Made by a program: the position numbers and the translations under genes
Origin: an uncultured Aquimarina sp.
GTDB taxonomy: Bacteria; Bacteroidota; Bacteroidia; Flavobacteriales; Flavobacteriaceae
DNA: 42,253 nucleotides
Assembly (NCBI RefSeq): GCF_947500065.1
Contig: NZ_CANMQT010000021.1
Coordinates: 1 to 42,253 of the forward strand
Reading direction: 5' to 3'
The notes under the pieces: generated by a model
Database searches by the model: none
What the model was told of the DNA's origin: nothing
What the model saw: the letters and a program-made list of their open reading frames with translations, nothing else
Part shown: in pieces, positions 16,192-22,525 of the stretch
How positions within the stretch are numbered: the stretch's first letter is position 1
Layout of the letters: each line of letters opens with the position of its first letter

Positions 16192-17064
16192 ATGAAAATT
16201 ATAAAATCCCATTTCGAGATTCATAGTCGTTTCCGAAATGGGATTATTTTTTTGGTAATATTAATCTTTCTGTTGCTTATAACTTTATATTTCTATCCTA
16301 GTTCTGTAAATAGTTCGAATAACTTTGAAGAACTGGCAACATTTCAAACTCAGATTGATTCTCTTAAAAAGGAAGCAATCAAGAAAAAAAAATCATATAA
16401 ACTAAAGCCCTTTAATCCTAATTTTATAACTGATTATAAAGGATATGTTATAGGAATGTCTACAGAGGAGTTAGATAGGCTTTATGCATATAGAAAAGAG
16501 AATAAATGGATAAATTCTATTTCAGATTTTAAGAAAGTAACTGGAGTTTCTGATTCATTATTAACAGTGATTTCACCTTTGTTTAAATTCCCGGATTGGG
16601 TTAACAACTCTAAAAAATCAAAATCATATAAAGAACAAAAATATCCAGTAAAATCATTTGCTCAGAAAGAAGATCTTAATCATGTGACATCCGTGACTCT
16701 TCAGAAGGAAATAGGAGTTCCTGATTTTATAGCAGAAAGAATTATAAAACATAGAAAAAATATAAATGGATTCATAAGTGACCTACAGCTTAAGGATATA
16801 GTTGGGCTCTATGATAATCAACGTAAAAAAATTCTATCTCTATATACAGTTAAAACAAATAAGGAATTTGAGAAGATTAATATTAATAAGGCTTCGGTAA
16901 AAGAATTAATGGAAGTTCCTTATTTTGATTTTGAAACTGCTTTGGAAATAAAGGATTTCATAGACGAGAACAAAGGGATATTAGATTTTGAAGAATTAGG
17001 AAAAATTGAAGGTTTTTCCATAGAAAATATAGATAGAATAGCATTATATTTGACTATAAATTAA
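16192..17064 (+). CDS. Membrane-anchored helix-hairpin-helix (ComEA-like) protein
   Basis: A 290-residue protein. I start at the ATG at 16192 (MKIIKSHFEIHSRFRNGII); the TTG four codons earlier is less likely. One membrane helix (about 19-37) follows a short basic segment, so the rest probably faces the periplasm. Three HhH-type repeats are visible at about 80-135 (MSTEELDRLYAYRKENKW), 165-215 (KEIGVPDFIAERIIKHRK) and 232-290 (INKASVKELMEVPYFDFETA). ComEA-like HhH proteins bind DNA non-specifically, for example during uptake, but DNA binding here is inferred. The first 18 codons contain a terminator-like inverted repeat. It begins 18 bases after the symporter's stop. Confidence 0.82.
   Translation: MKIIKSHFEIHSRFRNGIIFLVILIFLLLITLYFYPSSVNSSNNFEELATFQTQIDSLKKEAIKKKKSYKLKPFNPNFITDYKGYVIGMSTEELDRLYAYRKENKWINSISDFKKVTGVSDSLLTVISPLFKFPDWVNNSKKSKSYKEQKYPVKSFAQKEDLNHVTSVTLQKEIGVPDFIAERIIKHRKNINGFISDLQLKDIVGLYDNQRKKILSLYTVKTNKEFEKININKASVKELMEVPYFDFETALEIKDFIDENKGILDFEELGKIEGFSIENIDRIALYLTIN
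16205..16253 (+). terminator. Intrinsic terminator of the AGCS gene, embedded in the next ORF
   Basis: A perfect 12-bp stem (AATCCCATTTCG 16205-16216 with CGAAATGGGATT 16234-16245, 17-base loop) is followed by ATTTTTTT. It starts 13 bases after the HhH start codon and 31 bases after the symporter's stop. Confidence 0.75.
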
Positions 17065-17180
17065 GAATCGGAAAAAATCGCTGTAATTATTGATAATATG
17101 TAAATTCTGATTAGGATTTGCAACATCTTTTTTTACGGTGATATGTTAGCTATATAAATCAAAGTTATCATTTAAACAGC

Positions 17181-18338
17181 ATGTATTTTACAGAAGAGCA
17201 CGAATTATTTAGGGAAAGTCTGAAAGATTTTTTACAGAAAGAAGTAGTCCCACATATAGAAAAGTGGGAAAAAACGGGAGATATAGAACGTTTCATTTGG
17301 GAGAAATTCGGTGAGATGGGTTATTTCGGAATTGCGTACCCAGAAGAATATGGTGGGTTAGGATTAGATCTTTTTTATACTGTGATATTTTTAGAAGAAT
17401 TACAAAAAATTAATTCTGGAGGTTTTGCAGCTGCTATGTGGGCACACGTCTATCTAGCAATGACCCATGTAAATAAAGAAGGAGATCATAGGGTCAAAGA
17501 AAAATATTTAAAAACAAGTATTACAGGTGAAAAGATTGGATGTCTGTGTATTTCTGAACCTTTTGGTGGTTCGGATGTCGCAGGTATGAGAACCACAGCT
17601 GTGAAAGATGGAGATTCTTATGTTCTTAATGGTTCTAAAACATTTATAACCAATGGAGTTTATAGCGATTATTTAGTGGTTGCTGCTAAGACTTCTCCAG
17701 AGCTTGGTAATAAAGGGATTAGTATTTTTATTATGGATAGAGATACACCGGGTATTTCTGCTACTAAATTAGATAAGCTGGGCTGGAAAGCTTCTGATAC
17801 CGGTGAAATAGCTTTTGATAATGTGAAAATTCCTTTGGAGAATTTAATGGGAGAAGAGGATAAAGGGTTTTCGTATATCATGCAACATTTCGCACTGGAA
17901 AGATTAATAATGGGTATTAATGCTCATGCCAGAACGGAATATGCTCTTGAGTATGTTATAAAATATATGGGTGAGCGTGAGGCTTTTGGAAGAACTATAG
18001 ATAAGTTTCAGGCGCTTAGACATACTGTAGCAGATATGGCTAGTGAGTTAGAAATGTGTAAAGAGTTTAATTACTCAATAGCAAAAAGACTAAATGATGG
18101 ACAATATGTAGTGAAAGAAGCTAGTATGTCTAAATTACTTTCTACCAAAATTGCCGATGAAGCAATATATAAATGCCTTCAGTTGTTAGGAGGGTATGGT
18201 TATATGGAAGAATATCCTTTAGCACGATTATTCAGAGATAGTAGGCTAGGACCTATAGGAGGAGGGACTTCTGAGATCTTGAGAGAGGTTATAGCAAAAA
18301 TGATTATTGATAAAAAAGAATACAAGCCAGCAACTTAG
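17181..18338 (+). CDS. Acyl-CoA dehydrogenase, LCAD-like active site
   Basis: A 385-residue flavoprotein that desaturates acyl-CoA in the first step of beta-oxidation or a branched-chain pathway, passing electrons to ETF. Domains in order: N-terminal helical (about 5-115), middle beta with CISEPFGGSDVAGM (123-136) and the FAD-contact region (KTFITNG), C-terminal helical (about 230-380) with GEREAFGR and LGGYGYMEEYPLAR. The usual catalytic EGT is replaced by GGT (361-363), while Glu253 in HARTEYALEYV aligns with the catalytic Glu of long-chain acyl-CoA dehydrogenase. The enzyme is therefore probably active with an LCAD-type base. It stands alone with its own terminator. Confidence 0.92.
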   Translation: MYFTEEHELFRESLKDFLQKEVVPHIEKWEKTGDIERFIWEKFGEMGYFGIAYPEEYGGLGLDLFYTVIFLEELQKINSGGFAAAMWAHVYLAMTHVNKEGDHRVKEKYLKTSITGEKIGCLCISEPFGGSDVAGMRTTAVKDGDSYVLNGSKTFITNGVYSDYLVVAAKTSPELGNKGISIFIMDRDTPGISATKLDKLGWKASDTGEIAFDNVKIPLENLMGEEDKGFSYIMQHFALERLIMGINAHARTEYALEYVIKYMGEREAFGRTIDKFQALRHTVADMASELEMCKEFNYSIAKRLNDGQYVVKEASMSKLLSTKIADEAIYKCLQLLGGYGYMEEYPLARLFRDSRLGPIGGGTSEILREVIAKMIIDKKEYKPAT

Positions 18339-18349
18339 GATTTCTTAAT

Positions 18350-18429
18350 CTTATTAGTTTTTTCTTATTTACTTTATAAAATCCGCAGCTTATAGTTGAG
18401 AAACTAATAAGACTTGCGGATTTCTTTTA
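18350..18429 (+). terminator. Terminator of the acyl-CoA dehydrogenase gene, with an alternative pairing
   Basis: AAATCCGCA (18379-18387) pairs with TGCGGATTT (18415-18423), enclosing a second stem, and is followed by CTTTTATT. The inner arm AAACTAATAAG (18401-18411) can also pair perfectly with CTTATTAGTTT at 18350-18360, so two exclusive folds are possible. Confidence 0.65.
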
Positions 18430-18502
18430 TTCTGTCATAAAAAAGTAAGGATTCAATAGATTTCAATCAGCGTTTTTGAATAAATGCTAAAATTTTATCA
18501 AC

Positions 18503-18538
18503 ACGAAAACGTTTGAGTAACCTTTCAAACGTTTTCGT
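18503..18538 (+). promoter_or_regulatory. Twin LacI-like operator upstream of the alpha-amylase gene
   Basis: A perfect 14-bp inverted repeat (ACGAAAACGTTTGA at 18503-18516, its complement at 18525-18538) with an 8-base spacer lies 51 bases upstream of the amylase start codon. Each arm carries the partly palindromic core GAAAACGTTT, resembling operators of LacI/CcpA-type sugar regulators. I infer maltose/starch-responsive control; the regulator itself is not in the window. It could also fold as an RNA hairpin if transcribed. Confidence 0.65.
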
Positions 18539-18589
18539 TGTATGTAAAAATATTACATTGTAAGAAGTTTAACACACAAACACTTTTTT

Positions 18590-19972
18590 ATGAAAACCTT
18601 TAAGTTTATTTATTTTTTGTTTGCGGTATCCTTTATAATGATATCGTGTGGTAAAGATGAAGTTTTGGATTCTGTAGAGCCAGAGTCAGTCAAGCCCGAA
18701 GAATTAATTTCTACTAGAGCAGGTCTTAAGTCTATTGGATCAGGAGTAATGATGCAAGCATTTTATTGGGATGTTCCCGCCGGTGGTACGTGGTGGAATG
18801 TTGTAAAAGGTAAGGTTAATTCCTGGAGCAATGCAGGTGTTGATGCAATCTGGTTACCGCCAGTAAGTAAAGCACAAAATGGTGAGTTTTCAATGGGGTA
18901 TGATCCTTTTGATTATTATGATTTTGGACAGTATAATCAAATGGGTAGTACAGAGACCAGATTTGGATCTAAATCAGAACTGGAATCATTAATCTCTAGT
19001 GCTCATAACAAAGGACTGAATGTAATAGCGGATATAGTTATTAATCATAACAGTGGAGGGGATTTAGAGCCAAATGAATTTGCTGGAAAAAGTACATATA
19101 CTAAGTTTAATCCTTTATCAGGGAAGTTTAATAGGACAAAATATGATTTCCACCCTAATGAATCATATAATTCTGATAGTGGTTTCTTTGGAGGATTCCC
19201 TGATTTAAGCCATAACAAAACGTATGTTCAGGATTGGTTATGGAATAGAAGTAATTCTGTTGCTAAGTACTATAAAAATACTATGGGATTCGATGGATAT
19301 AGATTTGATTATGTGAAAGGCTTTGCTCCATGGGTAGCAAAAGAATTTCGTAATTCTACAGGTGCATTTGGTGTTGGGGAATACTGGGATGGAAATGTGA
19401 ATACGTTAAAATGGTGGACAGATCAAGCGCAGATGTCAGCGTTTGATTTTGCTTGTTATTATAAAATGAGAGACGCATTTGTGGGTAATAATCTTAATGC
19501 GCTTAGCGGAGATATGTTATGGAAAAGAAATGCAAGCAGAGCGGTTACTTTTGTGGCAAATCACGACACTGATGAGATATACACAAATAAACTATTGGCA
19601 TATGCCTATATTTTAACTCATGAAGGATATCCTGCACTCTTTTATAGAGATTATGAAGATTGGTTGGATAAAGGTAAATTGAATAACCTGATTTGGATCC
19701 ATAATAATCTTGCTGGAGGAAATACTTCAAATCTTTGGACGGACAATGATGAGTATATTGCCAGAAGAAATGGTGGCGGAGGGAAGAATGGTTTGATTGT
19801 GTATATCAATAATTCTAATTCCTGGAAAGAAAGATGGATTCAGACGAACTGGTCTAATAGGAAAATAAAAGATTATACAGGTAGCTCAAGTTGGGAGCCT
19901 ACTACGCAAGGAGGGAAGTGGGTTAAGATCCAAGCACCGCCAAAAGGATATAGTGTATGGTCTTTAAAATAA
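18590..19972 (+). CDS. Alpha-amylase lipoprotein, GH13 of the archaeal (Thermococcales) type
   Basis: A 460-residue endo-alpha-amylase that hydrolyses alpha-1,4-glucan. The signal peptide ends in a lipobox with Cys20 (SFIMISC), followed by an acidic linker (21-45), so the mature enzyme is membrane-anchored and may face the outside, where it would cut starch or glycogen. The catalytic barrel shows the GH13 blocks: VIADIVINHN (145-154), GYRFDYVKG with nucleophile Asp240, GVGEYWDG with acid/base Glu264, and VANHDTDE with His325/Asp326. MMQAFYWDVPAGGTWW, RFGSKSEL, LFYRDYEDWLDKGKL and NNLIWIHNNLAGG are strikingly close to Pyrococcus/Thermococcus alpha-amylase. The C-terminal beta domain ends GYSVWSLK. 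No starch-binding sus genes are adjacent. Confidence 0.95.
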   Translation: MKTFKFIYFLFAVSFIMISCGKDEVLDSVEPESVKPEELISTRAGLKSIGSGVMMQAFYWDVPAGGTWWNVVKGKVNSWSNAGVDAIWLPPVSKAQNGEFSMGYDPFDYYDFGQYNQMGSTETRFGSKSELESLISSAHNKGLNVIADIVINHNSGGDLEPNEFAGKSTYTKFNPLSGKFNRTKYDFHPNESYNSDSGFFGGFPDLSHNKTYVQDWLWNRSNSVAKYYKNTMGFDGYRFDYVKGFAPWVAKEFRNSTGAFGVGEYWDGNVNTLKWWTDQAQMSAFDFACYYKMRDAFVGNNLNALSGDMLWKRNASRAVTFVANHDTDEIYTNKLLAYAYILTHEGYPALFYRDYEDWLDKGKLNNLIWIHNNLAGGNTSNLWTDNDEYIARRNGGGGKNGLIVYINNSNSWKERWIQTNWSNRKIKDYTGSSSWEPTTQGGKWVKIQAPPKGYSVWSLK

Positions 19973-20014
19973 GTAAAGAATAAGTTTTTTAATTTTTCTA
20001 CAAAGAATTAAATT

Positions 20015-20078
20015 TAAATTTAAACGGTTTTTTATTTGCTATATGTCCTCTTATAGTATATAGAAAGCCGTTTGCTTA
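20015..20078 (+). terminator. Possible long hairpin after the amylase gene
   Basis: AAACGG (20020-20025) can pair with CCGTTT (20067-20072), and CTATA with TATAG inside it, 48 bases or so after the amylase stop. The stem is broken by AT-rich bulges and followed only by GCTTATT. The remainder of the 230-base gap to rpsU holds the rpsU promoter. Confidence 0.35.
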
Positions 20079-20140
20079 TTGATATTTATTGGTGTTTAGA
20101 ATAAAAAACAAATAAATAATTAACTTCATGTAGAAAAAGC

Positions 20141-20170
20141 TTTGTAGATAATACTATTGTGTTATCTTTG
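20141..20170 (+). promoter_or_regulatory. Promoter of rpsU
   Basis: TTTG (20141-20144), an 18-base spacer and TATCTTTG (20163-20170) match the Bacteroidota housekeeping promoter exactly. Transcription should start near 20177, leaving a short leader that contains the Shine-Dalgarno. Confidence 0.85.
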
Positions 20171-20187
20171 CACCCTAATTTTTAAAG

Positions 20188-20196
20188 AAAGGAGGT
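20188..20196 (+). promoter_or_regulatory. Full Shine-Dalgarno sequence of rpsU
   Basis: AAAGGAGGT lies 6 bases before the rpsU ATG and is complementary to the anti-Shine-Dalgarno end of 16S rRNA. No other gene start in this window has such a site. In Flavobacteriia the anti-Shine-Dalgarno is normally hidden by bS21, bS18 and bS6, and the rpsU site is thought to let ribosomes that lack bS21 translate its own mRNA. Confidence 0.9.
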
Positions 20197-20202
20197 AACA
20201 CT

Positions 20203-20397
20203 ATGTTAATTATACCAGTTAAAGACGGAGAAAATATAGATAGAGCGTTAAAACGTTTTAAGCGTAAATTCGATAGAACAGGAACAATGCGTCAGCTGCG
20301 TAAGCGTCAGGCGTTCACAAAGCCTTCTGTTGAGCGTAGAGCTCAGGTTCAAAAAGCGCAATATATTCAGCACTTAAGAGACCAAGAGGAAATTTAA
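20203..20397 (+). CDS. rpsU: 30S ribosomal protein bS21
   Basis: A 64-residue basic protein of the small-subunit platform (MLIIPVKDGENIDRALKRFK at its start, ERRAQVQKAQYIQHLRD near its end). The central RKFDRTGTMRQLRKRQAF is the family core. Tyr54 (KAQY) lies in the C-terminal part that, in the Flavobacterium johnsoniae ribosome, contacts and sequesters the 16S rRNA 3' tail. The gene has its own consensus promoter, an extended Shine-Dalgarno and a terminator. Together these suggest autogenous control by bS21-free ribosomes. Neighbours xerC and hpf are transcribed separately. Confidence 0.97.
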   Translation: MLIIPVKDGENIDRALKRFKRKFDRTGTMRQLRKRQAFTKPSVERRAQVQKAQYIQHLRDQEEI

Positions 20398-20472
20398 AAC
20401 AACATGTTGAGACGTTATATGTGTTGATTCTTTTTTAGGATCAGACTTCGTTTTTCAGTATATATAAATTAT

Positions 20473-20523
20473 AGCCATTGGATGTCAAAAGTTTTATACT
20501 TTTGTCTTCTAATGGCTTTTTTT
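20473..20523 (+). terminator. Terminator of rpsU, overlapping the xerC promoter
   Basis: AGCCATT (20473-20479) pairs with AATGGCT (20511-20517) and the inner CAAAAGT (20486-20492) with ACTTTTG (20498-20504), followed by T7. The stem lies 76 bases after the rpsU stop and ends against the recombinase's ATG at 20524. Confidence 0.8.
20478..20504 (+). promoter_or_regulatory. Candidate xerC promoter within the rpsU terminator
   Basis: TACTTTTG (20497-20504) is a perfect -7 element; TTG at 20478-20480 gives a 16-base spacer, shorter than the 18 seen elsewhere. The predicted start near 20511 would give a leader of about 13 bases for the ATG at 20524. Confidence 0.5.
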
Positions 20524-21414
20524 ATGTTTATTAATGAATTTTTAGATTATTTACTTTTAGAAAGAAAGTATTCTGTTCATACAGTTACTGCTTATAATTC
20601 GGATTTATCGTCTTTTTCTGAGTTTTATGAAAAAGAATATGGAGAACAAGATATATCTAAATCAAATTATGCTCAGATCCGTTCTTGGATAATAAATTTG
20701 GTAGATAATGGGGTTTCTAATAGAACAATAAATAGAAAAATATCTTCACTTAAGGCTTACTATAAGTTTTTGCTTAAAACGGAGCAGATAGATAAAACTC
20801 CATTAGCCAAGCATCAGGCTTTAAAGATCTCGAAAAAATTGCAAATTCCGTTCTCAAGCGTTGAGGTGGACGATGTATTGAGTGGGTTGGTAGATGGTGC
20901 AGATTTTAAAAGTGTTAGGGATAGGTTAATTGTAGAGCTTTTTTATGCAACTGGGATGCGTAGAATAGAATTGGTTAATCTTAAAATAACCAGCATAGAT
21001 GTTGTTGGCAAGCAAATTAAGGTGTTAGGTAAGCGCAATAAAGAAAGATATATTCCTTTAATACCTTCTGTTCTTGTAACTCTAGGGCGGTATTTAGAAT
21101 TGCGATCAGGAGTTTTGGAGGATCCTGAGGATCCTTTTTTATTGCTAACAGAAAAAGGAGTTAAAATCTACGAAACACTTGTGTATCGAATCATAAATGG
21201 TTATTTTAGTAAGGCGTCTTCTAAAGTTAAAAAAAGTCCGCATATATTGAGACATTCTTTTGCGACACATCTGCTTAATGAAGGAGCGAACCTAAATGCT
21301 GTAAAAGAATTGCTTGGTCATTCTAGTTTAGCAGCTACTCAGGTGTATACGCATCAAAGTGTGGCTCAGTTAGCAAAAGTGTATAAACAATCTCATCCGA
21401 GGAATAAAAAGTAA
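20524..21414 (+). CDS. XerC/XerD-family tyrosine recombinase
   Basis: A 296-residue tyrosine recombinase. I start at the ATG at 20524 (MFINEFLDYLLLERKYSVHT), which matches the family N-terminus; the in-frame ATG at 20482 would translate through the rpsU terminator. The SAM-like core-binding domain covers about 1-85 and the catalytic domain about 105-296. Active-site residues are Arg146 (YATGMR), Lys170 (LGKRNKER), His240 and Arg243 (PHILRHSF), His266 (LLGHSS) and the nucleophile Tyr275 (TQVYTH). No integron or phage genes surround it, so chromosome dimer resolution at dif is the likely job. Whether it is XerC or XerD cannot be told from here; no dif site was recognised. Confidence 0.92.
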   Translation: MFINEFLDYLLLERKYSVHTVTAYNSDLSSFSEFYEKEYGEQDISKSNYAQIRSWIINLVDNGVSNRTINRKISSLKAYYKFLLKTEQIDKTPLAKHQALKISKKLQIPFSSVEVDDVLSGLVDGADFKSVRDRLIVELFYATGMRRIELVNLKITSIDVVGKQIKVLGKRNKERYIPLIPSVLVTLGRYLELRSGVLEDPEDPFLLLTEKGVKIYETLVYRIINGYFSKASSKVKKSPHILRHSFATHLLNEGANLNAVKELLGHSSLAATQVYTHQSVAQLAKVYKQSHPRNKK

Positions 21415-21480
21415 GATGTAAATTATTGTACACATTTCTTTTAGGCTTTAAATATTGTTCAACCAATTAAAATAACACCT

Positions 21481-21783
21481 ATGAAAGTGAACTTGCAATC
21501 CGTAAATTTTAATGTAGATCAGAAGTTGATAGATTTTACACAAGCGAAATTGGATAAGTTAGAAAATCATTTTAGTCGTATTATTCATGCTGATGTTTTT
21601 TTGAAAGTTATGAATACAAGTGGTAAAGAAAATAAAATAACGGAAATTTTATTAAGTGTTCCTGGAGATGAGTTTATAATTAAAAAGATAAACAAGAGCT
21701 TTGAAGGAGGTGTGGATGAGTGTGTTAGTTCATTGGAGAGGCAATTGCGAAAACGAAAAGAGAAATTAAATACACATGTTTGA
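21481..21783 (+). CDS. hpf: Short ribosome hibernation-promoting factor / RaiA family
   Basis: A 100-residue protein of the S30AE family (MKVNLQSVNFNVDQKLIDFT, then KLDKLENHFSRIIHADVFLK), which binds the 30S decoding region and silences ribosomes in stationary phase. It has only the S30AE domain (short form), lacking the C-terminal dimerisation domain of long HPF. The basic C-terminus (ERQLRKRKEKLNTH) fits rRNA binding. It follows the recombinase by 66 bases and is followed by a terminator that overlaps the tRNA promoter. Confidence 0.92.
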   Translation: MKVNLQSVNFNVDQKLIDFTQAKLDKLENHFSRIIHADVFLKVMNTSGKENKITEILLSVPGDEFIIKKINKSFEGGVDECVSSLERQLRKRKEKLNTHV

Positions 21784-21804
21784 TAATTTTTTTTTAAAAA
21801 TTGT

Positions 21805-21834
21805 TTTGTGTAAGAAATAAATTCTATACATTTG
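21805..21834 (+). promoter_or_regulatory. Promoter of the tRNA-Thr(TGT) gene
   Basis: TTTG (21805-21808), an 18-base spacer and TACATTTG (21827-21834) match the consensus. Transcription should begin near 21840, about 45 bases before the mature tRNA. Confidence 0.8.
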
Positions 21835-21835
21835 C

Positions 21836-21862
21836 AGTCCGTTAGAAATAGCGGACTTTTTT
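21836..21862 (+). terminator. Terminator-like hairpin at the hpf/tRNA boundary
   Basis: AGTCCG (21836-21841) pairs with CGGACT (21852-21857) and is followed by T6. It directly adjoins the -7 element of the tRNA promoter, so it can stop hpf transcripts while the tRNA transcript starts within it. Confidence 0.6.
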
Positions 21863-21885
21863 ATGCTTAAAAAAGTAACCAAAAA

Positions 21886-21959
21886 GCCGATGTAGCTCAG
21901 CTGGCTAGAGCAGCTGATTTGTAATCAGCAGGTCGTGGGTTCGAGTCCCTCCATCGGCT
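21886..21959 (+). tRNA. tRNA-Thr (anticodon TGT)
   Basis: A 74-base cloverleaf. The acceptor GCCGATG pairs with CATCGGC, discriminator T, the anticodon loop is TTTGTAA (TGT, reads ACA) and the T arm is GTGGGTTCGAGTCCC. CCA is not encoded. Confidence 0.97.
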
Positions 21960-22007
21960 CTTAAAAGGAGAGAATTTCAAAAAAATTTGAACCTTTTTTT
22001 ATAAAAT

Positions 22008-22037
22008 TTTGAATTGTAAAATATTTGATTACTTTTG
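22008..22037 (+). promoter_or_regulatory. Promoter of the tRNA-Tyr/tRNA-Gly group
   Basis: TTTG (22008-22011), 18 bases, TACTTTTG (22030-22037). This second consensus promoter within the cluster shows that tRNA-Tyr need not depend on the tRNA-Thr transcript. Confidence 0.8.
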
Positions 22038-22082
22038 CGCTTTCAAAATTTAGAAGTTCATTCTGAAATAATGATTTCAATT

Positions 22083-22164
<82 letters not shown>

Positions 22165-22196
22165 CAACCTTCAATTTTGATTTCAAAATTGTAAAA

Positions 22197-22269
22197 GCGG
22201 GAGTAGCTCAGTTGGTAGAGCGTCAGCCTTCCAAGCTGAATGTCGCCAGTTCGAACCTGGTCTCCCGCT
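22197..22269 (+). tRNA. tRNA-Gly (anticodon TCC)
   Basis: A 73-base cloverleaf. The acceptor GCGGGAG pairs with CTCCCGC, discriminator T, the anticodon loop is CTTCCAA (TCC) and the T arm contains GTTCGAAC. CCA is not encoded. Confidence 0.97.
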
Positions 22270-22395
22270 CTTAAAAAATACAGAGCTAATCTTGATGCAT
22301 TTTAGCATTGGATTTTTAAAACAAAAATAGTGATGAATCGGTTTTCTTTCGATATATAATGAAGGACTCTGGTTTATCATTGTGTACTTTAAAAA

Positions 22396-22467
22396 GCCGG
22401 TGTAGCTCAGGGGTAGAGCGTTTCCTTGGTAAGGAAGAGGTCACGAGTTCAAATCTCGTCATTGGCT
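22396..22467 (+). tRNA. tRNA-Thr (anticodon GGT)
   Basis: A 72-base cloverleaf. The acceptor GCCGGTG pairs with CATTGGC (two G-T pairs), discriminator T, the anticodon loop TTGGTAA gives GGT (reads ACC/ACT) and the T arm contains GTTCAAAT. CCA is not encoded. Confidence 0.96.
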
Positions 22468-22525
22468 CTTGGTTCAGAAGCATTAATTGAACACTAATAT
22501 ATAACTAAGATTAAATAAATTCATT

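Noticed and set aside
20524..21414. Tyrosine recombinase as sign of an integrated element
   Set aside because: No attachment repeats, phage or transfer genes flank it although tRNA genes are nearby; the size and active site fit a housekeeping XerC/XerD.
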